A stretch of DNA of 64,000 bases from Sistotremastrum niveocremeum HHB9708. Its lineage: Eukaryota > Basidiomycota > Agaricomycetes > Sistotremastrales > Sistotremastraceae. The stretch covers positions 66,900 to 130,899 of the forward strand of contig KV419405.1 in the NCBI GenBank assembly GCA_001630475.1. Direction: 5' to 3'. Shown piece by piece: positions 39,968 to 51,680 of the stretch. Position 1 is the stretch's first letter, and each line of letters begins with the position of its first letter. A program made the position numbers and the translations under genes. Below the pieces are notes generated by a model, which saw nothing but the letters and a program-made list of their open reading frames with translations, was not told where the DNA came from and did not search any database.

Positions 39968-41530
39968 TTAACTCGACTCTCTCATGTCCAATTCTAACTC
40001 TTCTACAGGCAAATGCAAAGGAGAGACCTTTTGTGGGCCTGATTCCTGTTTAATGTACTCCCATTCTACGCGGAAAAACACCCAAATCCAGCGACGGAAG
40101 AGTTCTAACGCTTCCATCAGGAAGATCCCAGATTCCAGTTCTGCCACGTTGTGGAGATGTGATGAAAGCTTCAGTGACCATATAAAGCGAAGGAGGAGAT
40201 TTAAGAGGATGGCGAGATAGTAGACGACAGGATCTTGGAAAAGTACTAAAGGAGTACGCAAACCCCAAGGATGAGTTGTTGGGAATGTGGATGTCGAGGA
40301 TCGAGGTTCATGTACAACGTTATGGGGTCGATCAGGTTGTGATGAACCGTTCCGTGATGGAGTTCGGCTGTGATTGTTATGTGCAGGGGCTGGATGTTCG
40401 ATGACAGCGATCCAACTTGAGCGATGCAGGGTTGTCAAGCCCCAGTCATTGGTGATGTCCCACCAGAACGAAAAGAGAGAGTTGACTACGACGCAAAGAA
40501 GCCTGGAATATGCTCCGTCAAATGTTGGACAGTGCAAGACATAAAGTGAACTACCATAGTCTGAATAGAGGATGCTCAGGGAACCATACAAGCTCGTCTA
40601 CTTCTTCTCCTGGCTGCAGCACAGGTTCAACTGAGGCTATTCTTTGAGCAGCCGACAAAAAGATGACAGGAAAAGCGGTGGCATATTTTGCAGCATTCCA
40701 CAGCTGTTTCGACGATACTCGGCCGGTGGCATAGTAGTCAACTATACACTGTCGGAAGCGAATCGCGTAGGGAATGCTAGGGAATTGTGAGGAGTGGTAG
40801 TATATTATTCACTATTAAACTTACCTCATCATGTATGGAATCATCCATTCGGAAAATCCAGCAGGAGCAGGCATTCGCACAAGGCTACCTCCTCGCAGAA
40901 GCACCGCTGACGATACCCATAAGTCACCGAAGACTTTTGCATACGAGGTCAAAACATCGGCGAGTATGACGTCGGAAAAAAAGACAGGTTGATCGAGTGG
41001 TGCAAGAATACATCTCTTTAGAGAACTTGACAAGGCGGAGTCAAACGAATGCCTAAAAGCCAGGGCCTGAGGAAAACTCACTGGAGAAACAGGCGTCGCT
41101 CACGTTTGTGGAGAATATTAAGGGGAGATATTACAGCAAGGATGATGATAACAAGGCAGCTGGCAGGTATAAAACGCATGCGGTCAATGAGCAATAAATC
41201 GCCATGTGTCAATGCTCGAAAAATGAGCCAATTTGCCCCTGCAAAAGCGACAAAGGCTAGGAACAAGGAGTATATTGATGCATGGTGCAGTGTATTATGT
41301 TCTGGTGTTGAGCGTGGGGAGTGGTTGGGAGTTAATGGTAGGGCAAGATGGGATGATCCTTGGACGTTCAGAACGCGACCCAAGTCTATTCCAAGGAGCT
41401 GGAGGGCGTGGATATTCGTCGCCCAGCAAAGGAGGCCACAGCCTGCAAGTACAATGACACGATATGGAAGTGGTATCACAGAAGAAAATGCAGAGACTGG
41501 ACGATTGTCCAGCGGCGAGTCGATGTCCAT
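39968..41530 (-). CDS. EXS-domain membrane protein, Erd1-like
   Basis: ATG at 41530 gives MDIDSPLDNRPVSAFSSVIP, then a hydrophobic helix (YRVIVLAGCGLLCWATNI) and HGDLLLIDRMRFIPASCLVI. Later exons give PVFFSDVILADVLTSYAKVF, FWWDITNDWGLTTLHRSSW, VVYYLAILLNLLLRFIWSLK and EALELFRRWIWVFFRVEWEY, ending ELELDMRESS. The F-S-D-x-x-x-x-D..S, W-D-x-x-x-D-W-G-L and R-R-x-x-W-x-F-x-R-V-E-W-E-Y motifs define the EXS domain of Xpr1/Syg1/Erd1. With no SPX domain in front, it fits Erd1, which keeps Golgi glycosyltransferases in place and recycles phosphate from the Golgi lumen. Its start faces SNU23, with 77 bp between the two ATGs. Confidence 0.86.
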
Positions 41531-41607
41531 CCTAATGCTGTGGGCTGATTCCGAGGATACTCGCCCTGATCTCGGGATTCTCCGAACTCCTTCACTCGCA
41601 CTCCGTC

Positions 41608-42423
41608 ATGGTCGAGAGCAAAGGTGTCTACGGAACAAACAGTTCTGATGCTAGGCGGAAGTGGGACAAGGAGGAGTATGAGAAGGTACATTAACTTCAC
41701 AGAACTCTGTTCGAAACCGAATCTAATCGACGTGGCTAGAAAGCGAAACTAAAGGATGAGCAAGAACGGGAGCGTATGCAAGAAAATGAGGCGTTGAAGA
41801 AACAAGGCAAGTGTTCTTTATGGCTCTTAACCTCAGCTAACATCTGGTTTAGGAAAGCGACCTAGGCTCAAACCCAAGGAGGATGTACCCAAACCTACAG
41901 AGCTCATGAAGCAGCGTGAAGGATCTCTTGAACTCGACAAGAACCTCGGGCAGACGATGATCGTAACAAACGCTGGTGGACGTGGCCCTGGTCAACCAGG
42001 CTTCTATTGCGAAGTTTGCAGCAGGAATCACAAGGATAGCGCCGGTTATCTTGACCATATAAACAGTCGAGCTCGTCAGTATTTATAACCCTCCCCATCG
42101 CATTACTAATCACACAACATATTTCAGATCTGCGGAAGTTGGGGCAAACTACTCGCATTGCAAGATCTACGGTGGAGCAAGTCAGAGCCAGAATTGCCTT
42201 TCTGCGCGAGAAGACGAAAGAGGCTTCTTCTGCCAAATCATTCGATTTCGAGCAAAGACTTGCGCAGATTAAGGCCCAGGAAGAGGCGGTTCGGAAGCAG
42301 AAACGCGAAAAGCAGCTTCAGGAAAAGGAGGCTCAGCGGCTTGCGATGATTAATGGTGCAGGAGAGGACGATGGTATGATGGCAATGATGGGTTTCGGTG
42401 GCTTTGGGAGTACAACGCAATAG
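41608..42423 (+). CDS. SNU23: U4/U6.U5 tri-snRNP zinc-finger protein Snu23 (ZMAT2)
   Basis: Component of the spliceosomal B complex. ATG at 41608 gives MVESKGVYGTNSSDARRKWD; short exons follow (KAKLKDEQERERMQENEALK) and then KRPRLKPKEDVPKPTELMKQ. The matrin-type C2H2 finger is GFYCEVCSRNHKDSAGYLDHINSRAH (Cys, Cys, His, His all present), spliced into LRKLGQTTRIARSTVEQVRA. The charged helix FDFEQRLAQIKAQEEAVRKQ and the end MMAMMGFGGFGSTTQ are diagnostic of Snu23/ZMAT2. About 215 residues, full length. Shares a very short divergent promoter with the Erd1-like gene. Confidence 0.94.
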
Positions 42424-42517
42424 GTGTCGTTCGGCCTCGGGACACCAGTCAAGTTGCGACTGCCACACACAAGTGTCTTGCGACTCTGGCCTGTTGTCTT
42501 GAGTGCTCTTCGTTGTA

Positions 42518-42525
42518 TCACGTGA
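42518..42525. promoter_or_regulatory. E-box palindrome TCACGTGA upstream of the TDP2-like gene
   Basis: Perfect TCACGTGAC, 161 bp before the ATG of the phosphodiesterase gene and 95 bp after the SNU23 stop. Same motif form as near 13452 and 55825. Function is inferred only. Confidence 0.3.
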
Positions 42526-42685
42526 CTGCCTCACTCGTTTTCCGTTGTTTGTGCCAGTGGCTGGCTGCATCTCCGCCCTCGTGTTCTAGGCATGCTTTCT
42601 CGTCGCTCGTCCTCCATGTCGATGTCGCGCCCTCCTGGATCATCATGGTCCAGCTTTTCTTCTGTCAACGAGCTTCAGGCAAATC

Positions 42686-43732
42686 ATGGATTGGTTTCGT
42701 CGCGTCCTCTCGACATTCTTCCCTAAACAACCCCCGCTACCGCTTAGAGGGCCTTATCCTCAGCCTCACTACTCCCAGATCTATCATTATTCTTTCAGTT
42801 TACACGCCTGGATAGGAACCTCGAGTTCCCCGCTGCCTAGTGCAAAACAACCATTACCCTCTCAAATCCAAGTCTTGACTTGGAATGTCAACTTCTCCAA
42901 TCCATTGCGTAGGCAGCGGCTGGATCGCATCCTATTCCATATCACGAACGACATCTTCGAAGGCCGAGCGCCTCCGCCGGCTTGTGTCATCCTCTTCCAG
43001 GAGGTTCACCAGCAAGCGCTCCCACTTCTCCTAGCTCATCCCTTTGTGCGAGCCCATTTTGCAATATCCACCATATCCCACGATACGTGGCCAAATCCAT
43101 CTGTCTACGGCAATGTCACCCTAGTCTCCACCGGCATCCCCATCCGCGCCGCGTTCTCCATCAAATATCCGAGCACCGTGATGGGCAGACACGCCATTTT
43201 CGTAGACGTACAATTGGCTGCCTATCACACCGAAAACAATGATCCATTCGCAAAATCCCCACGTCAGGGGGCGAGTGCTGATCTAGACTTGATCATGAAA
43301 CACGTGGTTGTTCGAATAGCAAACACGCAGCTCGAGTCATTTGTCGGCTATGGCGAGCGCGCACGACTGCATCAGCTCGTCGTCGTTGCACGTTTCTTGC
43401 GGAGCCCTAGTCTTCATGGCGGGATTGTGGGAGGCGATATGAACACCTTGACTCTGAAGGATGACGGGATACATACACAAGCTGGGCTACGAGATCCGCA
43501 CGTTGGCAGTCCCACTGAGAACGTGACGTGGGGTATGCAGCCAAGCACTGACATCCCTCCGAAGCGTCTTGATCGATTCTATGTAACTCGTGGGCGGGGG
43601 GTATCATTGGATCCTCCTCGTATTGTAGGCGCTGGCTTGACTATGCCCAGTGACTCAGACCGAGTATATGCTAGCGATCATTGTGGAGTGTCAACTATAG
43701 TGCGTATATCTGGGACTGAGAGCACATTCTAG
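42686..43732 (+). CDS. Endonuclease/exonuclease/phosphatase family protein, TDP2-like
   Basis: Intronless frame from ATG at 42686 (MDWFRRVLSTFFPKQPPLPL), 348 residues. It has QIQVLTWNVNF (first metal-binding Asn), CVILFQEVHQQALPLL (catalytic Glu), YGNVTLVSTGIPI, MGRHAIFVDVQLAAYH, LHGGIVGGDMNTLTL (Asp/Asn pair) and VYASDHCGVSTIVRI (Ser-Asp-His motif). This is the full EEP catalytic set. The order TWNV, FQEV, GDMN, SDH fits the Mg2+-dependent phosphodiesterases, with TDP2 (removal of topoisomerase II or picornaviral 5'-tyrosyl adducts) the best guess. The precise substrate is not fixed. It converges with the IleRS gene, 47 bp apart. Confidence 0.82.
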   Translation: MDWFRRVLSTFFPKQPPLPLRGPYPQPHYSQIYHYSFSLHAWIGTSSSPLPSAKQPLPSQIQVLTWNVNFSNPLRRQRLDRILFHITNDIFEGRAPPPACVILFQEVHQQALPLLLAHPFVRAHFAISTISHDTWPNPSVYGNVTLVSTGIPIRAAFSIKYPSTVMGRHAIFVDVQLAAYHTENNDPFAKSPRQGASADLDLIMKHVVVRIANTQLESFVGYGERARLHQLVVVARFLRSPSLHGGIVGGDMNTLTLKDDGIHTQAGLRDPHVGSPTENVTWGMQPSTDIPPKRLDRFYVTRGRGVSLDPPRIVGAGLTMPSDSDRVYASDHCGVSTIVRISGTESTF

Positions 43733-43779
43733 TGCACTATTATATGGACAACGCCTGTCAATCCCCATTATATCAGTAA

Positions 43780-46700
43780 TTATCGCCCGACTAATGTCAG
43801 TAAGAATTTGGTATCCGCAATCTCCTGCTCCTCCTCAATGATAACGTTCCCACCAGCCGGCCTTGATGACCCTTCCTGCGGCACATTCCGGATGGTCCGT
43901 GAGATGAAGTCGTTCTGGGAGACCAATGCCTCCTTCAGTTGCTCTCCCGATCCCTCCTCGAAGACGTAGTACACGTCAACATCATCAGTGGCCTGCAAGT
44001 TCGCCTTCTTTCTCAGTTTTTGGACCCTGTTCACGAGCTCTCGACTGAGCCACTCTCCAACAAGCTCGGGGTGAACTTGAATATCGAGAAGGACGACGAC
44101 ATCGTTATCCGTGTCAGTTCCAAAGGTGCCACTAGACGATAGATCGATGTACCGAGAAACGATGAGGTCGCCGGCCACGAGTTCTATTCCGTCGACCTTC
44201 ACCGTCCCGGTCGAGACGTAGTTCTTCACTTCTTCAGATGATAGACCCGGCAGCGCATTCTTGACTTTTCCAAGATCTTTGCGCAGCTTTTTACCGAGTG
44301 TGGGCCAGTCTGCTGAAGCTCGGTAGCGAACACCCGAACGCTCCTCGTCCGAAGTGAAGACGATGTCGCGCACATTTAACTCACTCTGGAGATATCTCTG
44401 CAGGCTTTGAACGTCCTCCAGATATTCAGAGTCAGCATGGAAGATCAGTAACTCTTTCAGCGGTGTCTAGGGAGGAGAGTGTCAATTGGTGCCCTCGAAA
44501 GGATCGAAACGAGCATACCTTCAAGGACAGAGAGTGCCGTTCGCGAACTGCTCTGGTCAAATCAATGACAGTCTGCATCCGCTTGACCTGTCGCTCAATA
44601 ACGGCATCAAAGTATTCTTCCTTGACATCAGGGAAGCGTAAGAAGTGGATGGATCTTGTATCTTCGTTGGGGGTGACTGAACTGGGGATGAATTGTCGCA
44701 GAGATTGATAGAGGTTTTCAGTGAGGAAGGGTGTATAAGAAGACTGTAGACGATTAGATAGGTCACATCAATGATGAAATTGCTTACCATGGTGCGACAA
44801 AGTGTGAACAGAGCCTCGAAAAGGGTATTGAGGGAACTTAAGGCATCTTCGGGTCCATCCTGACCCTTCAGACGAGAACGATTGAAACGGATGTACCAAT
44901 TTGTCAACTCGTCGACAAGATCCAGAAGGCGGGGAACGATGGTGTAAAGCCTATAAGCGGCCATTTCTTCGCGGACCAGGCGAATCAACGATTGGCAACG
45001 GGCCAAGATCCACCTATCCATAACGTTCAAAGATTTCGGTGCATGTGCATCGTACACAAAGGCCTTCCCAGTCTCTTTCTTGTACAAAGCAGCTTGACCC
45101 ATGAAGAATCGGAAAGAGTTGAGCCATGGCAGAAGGACTCGAGAAATGACTTCGCGGACACCCTCCTCTCTGAAGCGGAGGTTATCACCACGAACAATGG
45201 GGGAGTTCACCAAGAACATTCTATTAAAGATGAGTTTTGTGAGACAGTCGCGTAGTCCATGGCGCTCACCGCGTGGCATCCGCACCAAAGCGATCGATGA
45301 TCAGATTCGGGTCCGGGTAATTTTTGAGTTTCTTACTCATTTTCTTGCCATCGCTGTTGTACAAAAGTCAGTCATGCTTTATATGTTGGCAAACAAACTA
45401 GCCTTGCGAGTACGAGACCAGTTACGATGAGATTTTTCCAAGGAGCCTCGCCGAACAAATGTGTAGCCAAAACGAGAAGCGTGTAGAACCAACCACGAGT
45501 TTGATCAATTCCTTCCGAGACGAAATCGGCAGGGAAAGTCTTGCCGAATTTCACTTCGTTTTCAAATGGATAATGCGATTGAGCGTACGGCATGCTAGTG
45601 AGGCTTGTTAGCAAATTAGATGAAGATTGATGTGCTTCACGAACCTGCCAGACTCAAACCAGCAATCAAACACTTCCTCAATGCGCTTGAGGACGCCCTT
45701 TCCAGTTTTTGAAGGTATGGTAATGTGATCAATGCTTTCGCGATGAAGATCGGTTATACCCTTCACTCCTGAGAGTTCCTCCAGCTCAGCTACAGAGGTC
45801 ACGCTGACGACCTGATAATAATTAAGAACAAGCGTCCGGAGAAAATCAGGCAACATACTTCTTCGAAATCCTCGCTGACCCACAAAGGGATGGGTGTACC
45901 CCAATATCGATTTCTTGAGATATTCCAGTCACGAGCATTGGCTAACCAGTTACCGAATCTATTGTCACCTACGCTCTGCGGGACCCTACATCAGGGTTGG
46001 GTCAGTGATCACGGGAGGAGCGCCCAGGGGTACCAACCAGCGCGTCTTATTATTTGCTTCTACGAGTTTATCTGAGATTTCCGCAACTTTCACGAACCAG
46101 ACAGGAATAGCGCGGTAGATCAAAGGAGTTCCCGATCTCCAACAATAAGGATACGAGTGGTTTAATGTCGATTGTACGATGAGGCGACCCTTCTGTTTGA
46201 GCAACTTCTGGATGTCCTTGTCTGCTGTCTATGAAATTGACTTGTTAAATGACAGTTCCGATAAGTTCTGAGTACCCAAGTTTACCTTGATATGCAAACC
46301 CTGGAAATCAGGAACTTCCTTAGTGAAGCAGCCGGCGTCATCTATAGGACAGGGCGGCATTTCATCCGGTTTTAAGATGCCATGAGCGATCGCAATCCTG
46401 TGATCGTCGTCGCCAAAGGCAGGAGCCTGATGGACAATGCCGGTACCATCATCGGCAGTGACGTATGTATCGTTGAGAACACGGAAAGCTCTATCCTCAT
46501 ACTGCATAGGTTGACATGTTAGGTTAGCTGTAAGAGTCAGAAAAATCCACATACCCGTTCCGTAAAGTACTCAAACAGAGGAACGTATCTCCAGCCTTTC
46601 ATATCCGAACCTTTGAAGGTCGCCAATTTCTTGAATTTTGCCTTTTTGGGATCTTTGTAGAGTGTTCTCAACAGTCCTTCGAACAGGATGAAGTTCTCAT

Positions 46701-47622
46701 TTCTTTCGGTATCGTGAATCTTAACATAGGAGAAGTCAGGATGCACACATATGCCGAGATTTGACGGAAGGGTCCAGGGAGTGGTTGTCCATGCAAGAAG
46801 TGAGGTTTGAGGGTCATCCACCAAGGGAAAAGAGACAACCACTGCCAATGATCAATAGGGGCACAAAATTGAAGTTGGAGGTGGCTCACCTGCGGGATCG
46901 TTTACATCTCTATAATCGAGAGCAGCCTCAAAATTTGACAAGGGGGTCGTACATCCAGTGGAATAAGGCATGACTCTCAGCCCTCGGTATACGACTCCTT
47001 TCTTGAATAGCTGCCCAAAGACCCACCACACGGATTCCATATATGATGTATTAAGTGTCTTGTAGTCATTGTCGAAATCGATCCATCTTCCCATCCTGAC
47101 AACAGTATTCCTCCACTCTGAGGAATATCGCATGACAATGGCACGACATTCGGCGTTGTATTTATCGATTCCCATCTTGAGGACATCATCGCGACCTGTG
47201 ATGCCGAGTTTCTTATCGATCTCGTGCTCGACCGGGAGACCATGGGTATCCCATCCAAAGCGACGCTCGACGTGGAAGCCACTCGAGCTGGCATGTCGTG
47301 TGACGATATCCTATAGAAGACGTTGAACATCGTGAATGCTACCCGATATTCAATAATCGATGTACCTTGATGGTTCCAGCGAGGAGATGGCCGTAATGTG
47401 GTAGACCAGTAGCGAATGGCGGTCCATCGTAGAAGGAGAACTCTGGTCGACCTTCAGAGAGTTTTAAGCTTGTCTGGAAAGCATCTATCTCTTTCCAATA
47501 TTCGAGGACTTTCTCTTCTTCTTGAGGAAAGTTGAACGGGGCAGAAACTGCATAAACGGTCATGTGCGTCGATGAATTTATGTAGAGCTGGCAAACTAAC
47601 TGTCGTGAGGTGCGAACGGCAT
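43780..47622 (-). CDS. ILS1: Cytosolic isoleucyl-tRNA synthetase
   Basis: Charges tRNA-Ile in the cytosol. ATG at 47622 gives MPFAPHD, spliced to [20 protein letters not shown]. The class I HIGH motif is [12 protein letters not shown], with [10 protein letters not shown] just before it. The editing (CP1) domain has [20 protein letters not shown] and [20 protein letters not shown]. The KMSKS loop is [16 protein letters not shown]. The anticodon-binding part has [20 protein letters not shown]. The eukaryotic C-terminal extension runs to [25 protein letters not shown]. No mitochondrial targeting sequence. Around ten short introns. Length of about 1,080 residues matches Ils1. Confidence 0.95.
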
Positions 47623-47845
47623 CCTGGACTAGCAGGTATGTGACGAAACGCTGGACGATTGATGAAAGTAAGTGGCGAGATGCTGGGACAGTCACCAGCG
47701 AGAATTTGGTTCTGACAGAGTGACTCGGCTATAAAGGTGACTCCCATGCCCTGCACCCTTGTAAAGATAATCGCTCCGGCAAAGATCCCAATCAAAGATT
47801 ACAGATTATAACATTATTAAATATCAGGCCCTAGTGCAACAATGG

Positions 47846-48809
47846 TTATGTACTTTTGACATCCTCAGCAGCTTTCCATCCCACCCAATTCTCTCGCTCA
47901 AGTTCCAGAGCATACCGTCTCCATCTGAAAAAACCTAGGGTCTCAGGTTTCTCAGAGGCCACTCGAAATCCAGCCTTTCGCAGAGCAGTTCCAACATATT
48001 TCTCGAATTCGGAATGAATTGCTTTGATATGTGTGAGTTTTGTGCTCCGTTTCGCGGAGAAAGCTTGGCTCAAGGCCTGCGCAAGCAAATCATCTTGAAC
48101 AGCGGCCATTCTGTATGATTCGTCCATGAAGAAATGGCGGATTATTGCGGTCGATGAGCCTTGGGAGGGTAAGGGTGCTTTCTTCTTCGTACTCTTGGCT
48201 TTCGAGGATGGATTCTCGTTCTCCTCCTTCAAGGACGCTGCAATATCAATGGTGGTCGGTAAGTTGGTAATGGCTGCGTCCGCAGATGCATCTATAGCGA
48301 TCACTCCAATTAAGAGACGCTTGTGCTCGACAACCCATAAGCTGGAGGCTGGGTCCTGGGAGTAGAATTTATGCGGCTCGAGCAGGTCGGTGCGAGAGAG
48401 GACATTGGTAACTTCAGCCTCGAAGTAAGTCCGATTGAACCTGCAAATTTTTTAAAGATCACTCGGATTGGGAGGACCTCGAGAATAGACGAACCAGTCG
48501 ACAAAGAACATCAGGGGCACCGCGCATGAGGCAAATGCAGGTATGGGCTGCAGAAACCTCCAAACTCCACGGATGGGGTCCGGCCACCATCTCATGTATT
48601 CAACCATGGCCAGTGATACAGCAAGCCATATACCGAGGTAAATTGGATTGCTGTAAGCTTGAAGACGGTAAGAAATTGAGGCTCGCTGCAGGGAGAACTA
48701 ACGCACCTTTCTGATTGGCCTTCGCAAGCTGCTCCATCGTGGCCCGGCCCAATAAATACTGCAACGCCTTCATATCGGCGGGCACAAAGGGGCGAAGTGA
48801 TCCGTCCAT
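47846..48809 (-). CDS. Membrane-anchored GNAT-like N-acetyltransferase
   Basis: ATG at 48809 gives MDGSLRPFVPADMKALQYLL, which looks like the first strand and helix of a GNAT fold. An intron ending TTCAAG joins to AYSNPIYLGIWLAVSLAMVE, a membrane helix, with another at IPAFASCAVPLMFFVDWFNR. Then come SQDPASSLWVVEHKRLLIGV with IAIDA (GNAT beta4), an inserted charged linker, HFFMDESYRMAAVQDDLLAQ (motif A region) and YVGTALRKAGFRVASEKPET. It ends KAAEDVKST. Two helices inserted after the first GNAT segment recall the Nat8/CML-type arrangement. The substrate is unknown. The acetyl-CoA R/Q-x-x-G-x-G/A loop is not well kept, so activity is uncertain. Confidence 0.62.
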
Positions 48810-48919
48810 GTTGTATGGAGATTCAGGAGAATGAGAGAGAGCAGGGCCATGATTATTTTGTGAAGCACGGTCACGCCGTGACAGGTAAGAAACGTGCGTC
48901 ACAATCATTATTTGCGATG

Positions 48920-50379
48920 CTACTTTTCCAAGTCTTTGTCTCCGGCTACTCGACGATATCCTAGCCGTGCTCTCCACGTTCTCATCACTCCCGACCCTCT
49001 GAAGTAAGCAAATCCACCAGCAACCGCAAGCACCAGAAGCGCAAAGAAAATGATTTTGTTGAAATAGCTTGAAACCTCGACATTCCCCTCAACGATCTCT
49101 TCGTCAACAACGGGTGAAGGAGCTGGGACCGAGGCTGTTGAGCTGGGAACCACTTTAGTCATTGTCTCGTCCGCGATAGTTGAATCGTGTTCCTAGAAAC
49201 GCACTCTCTTGAGATTCAACTCAAAGCTCAGCATGGAGAGGCACCTCATTGCCATCCGCGTCCTTGTCGAGAGGAATCTGAATTACAAAAAAGATTGGAA
49301 ATTGTCAACTTGCACGAATGTCTGGGTTGACCCACCTCTCCTGAATCGGCGATGATCACGGGTACGTTGGGCTTAGTTGCGCTGGTCGGGGTATTCTCTG
49401 GCATTAAGAGTTAGATGTACGTTCCGAACATGTCGCAGAGAGGACTAACCAATTTTTGTGACAACATCCATGCCAGAGATGACTTTTCCGAATACAACAT
49501 GCTTCCCGTCCAGCCAGCTGGTCATGATAGTGCAGATGAACTGAAGCAGTGTTCAAGCTTTGATCGTGTGATCAAGATTCAACGTTACGCACGAATTGGG
49601 AGCCGTTAGTATCCTTGCCTGAATGTCGAGCTCAGCGGGGAAGGGTGTGTCTCGGGATGAAATTGACTGACCTGCGTTAGCCATGGACAAAATGCCGGGA
49701 CCGGTGTGCTTGAGTTTGCTGTACGAAATTGAATACGTGGCAACCGGAATGAGCTGATGGATTCATACAAGTTCTCGTCAGCGAAACGATCGCCGTAGAT
49801 AGACTGTTGACAATGAGTAAAAGGCCCAAGTATGAAAATGCAGGACGTGCCTTTCCTCCAGTGCCATCGCCCCGGGCTAAAGACAAACCAATTAGCTTTC
49901 GGTAAGCTTCTAGTCACGAAATTCTCACTGAAGTCACCGCCCTGAATCCTATTTGAGGTGTTAGGAAAGCGTACCATGGATCAAGAGATAAGACGTACAT
50001 GAATTGGGGAATGACGCGATGGAAGCCGGAGCCCTTGTAGCCAAACCCGAGCTCATTACCTTCGGCGTCCTTTCCAGTCGCGAGAGCACGGAAGTTCTCG
50101 ACGGTTTTGGGGACGGTCTAACATCAGTCGATTTAGCGATAGAACATGGTCCACAATAGCCACGCGAACCTTGCCGTAGAGACCCATTACAACTGAAGTA
50201 GCGTTAGACTGGCGTCAGAGCTTGGGAACGGTATACGCACTGCGGCCAAGGTCTTCATCTCCCTGTTTGATATCGAAATAAACCTTGTGGGTGATGCGAG
50301 GACCTTTCAATGCCTCAGACAAAATAGCCAAAAGAGAGGCAAGGACGAGGAAAGTGAGCGGTCGACTGAGGAGATGCAT
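48920..50379 (-). CDS. ER cyclophilin (peptidyl-prolyl isomerase) with C-terminal anchor
   Basis: ATG at 50379 gives [20 protein letters not shown] and a cut near SEALKG, a signal peptide. The mature part is [19 protein letters not shown], then the cyclophilin fold with [31 protein letters not shown] (catalytic Arg), [46 protein letters not shown] and [15 protein letters not shown]. After the domain comes an acidic linker ([16 protein letters not shown]), then [20 protein letters not shown], a membrane helix with a short basic cytosolic tail ending DKDLEK. It speeds proline isomerisation in secretory proteins. The membrane anchor is unlike soluble cyclophilin B. Its ATG is only 40 bp from that of TFB4 on the other strand. 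Confidence 0.92.
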
Positions 50380-50419
50380 GAGAGTGATGTGGCAAGTTTG
50401 ACGGACAAACCCGAAGTCG

Positions 50420-51680
50420 ATGTCCCATTTGTCTCTGCTCCTCGACCTCCAACCGGCAGCATGGCACGACCCAACCCAGTCTCTTCAGTTTTCCACCTTT
50501 CTGGCCCATATTCTGGTCTTTCTGAACGCTCATCTTGCGCAAAAACATGAAAATTCACTCGCAATATTTGGCGCGTTTCCGGGAAAGAGGTATGTCCTTG
50601 TATTGCCGTCTTTCAGCAGCTCACTTTGTTTGCCATATAAGCATCATGCTGTATTCGTCGATAGACCAGACAAAACCTGCTGATCGTCGTGTACAGCCTG
50701 ATCCAAATTGGTATCAGCCATTCAAGACGTTGGACGCGGCACTCACAGAGAGAATACGCGAGGAAATGCCACAACCCTCAAACAGTAGCGAAGCAGAAGA
50801 ACGTGGGTTTTCAATATACATGTATCGACATGTGTCTTGAAAGCTTTGCCAGTACCGGTTGCGCTGGTTGGAGCCCTCGCGAAGGCTTTATGCTGCAAGT
50901 CTTCCACTTATTGCAGTTCAATGGCAGTAATAACCATCACTAGATTTCAACAGAATCATCCAGGCAACCAAAGTCGAAGCCCCATCCGATACACCTCTCG
51001 TCATGCCTGAATCCCGTATCCTCATCGTCTCCGTATCCCCAGACGCAGCCGCGTCCTACATCCCCCTTATGAACTCCATTTTTTCCGCTCAGAAACTCGT
51101 GCGCTGCTCTCGTACTCATAGAAATTCTATCGACTAAGTTATTTCAGAAAGTTGTCATTGATGTATGCAAGATATATGGCCCAGACACCACATTCCTCCA
51201 ACAAGCCGCATACTTGACCGGTGGATCATATATTCGTGTCGAGAAACATGAATCTCTCCTACAATACTTAATGGAAAGAGCAACCAAATCATTCCGATAT
51301 GCCCAGACTGATTATACCAACAGATGTGTTTCCTTCAACCCCCTTCGGTCCGATCCTTACTTGCAGTGCCAACAACCGACAGGGTTGATTTCCGCGCTGC
51401 TTGCTTCTGTCATAAAGATATCATCGATGCCGGATACGTGTGCTCCGTTTGCCTATCCAGTGGGTCCGATTGCTTCTCATTGACAGCCTCCGATCTCAAC
51501 TTCCCCAGTATTCTGTCAACCCGTGCCTGTCTGTTCCACATGCCGGTATGCTCATTTATCTACCCGACTCATGCGCCCTATCTGACATCTCCCGAACCGT
51601 ACAGAACGAAATTCCCCATGCGGACCCTTCAGAGATTCAGTTCTGCGAGAACACTTCCCATTCAGTCTACAGATTCTTGA
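50420..51680 (+). CDS. TFB4: TFIIH core subunit Tfb4 (p34/GTF2H3)
   Basis: Part of TFIIH core, used in promoter opening and nucleotide excision repair. ATG at 50420 gives MSHLSLLLDLQPAAWHDPTQ, a von Willebrand-A-like fold with LAHILVFLNAHLAQKHENSL and SIMLYSSIDQTKPAD. Then come GALAKALCYFNRIIQATKVE, SRILIVSVSPDAAASYIPLM, KVVIDVCKIYGPDTTFLQQA and SYIRVEKHESLLQYLM. The C-terminal zinc ribbon has FRAACFCHKDIIDAGYVCSV, CLSIFCQPVPVCSTCR and ends PIQSTDS. Two introns appear to use GC donors: 50895-50943 (GCAAGT..CACTAG) and, less surely, 51280-51323 (GCAACC..CAACAG). Without them the conserved reading is lost. About 330 residues. Confidence 0.9.
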
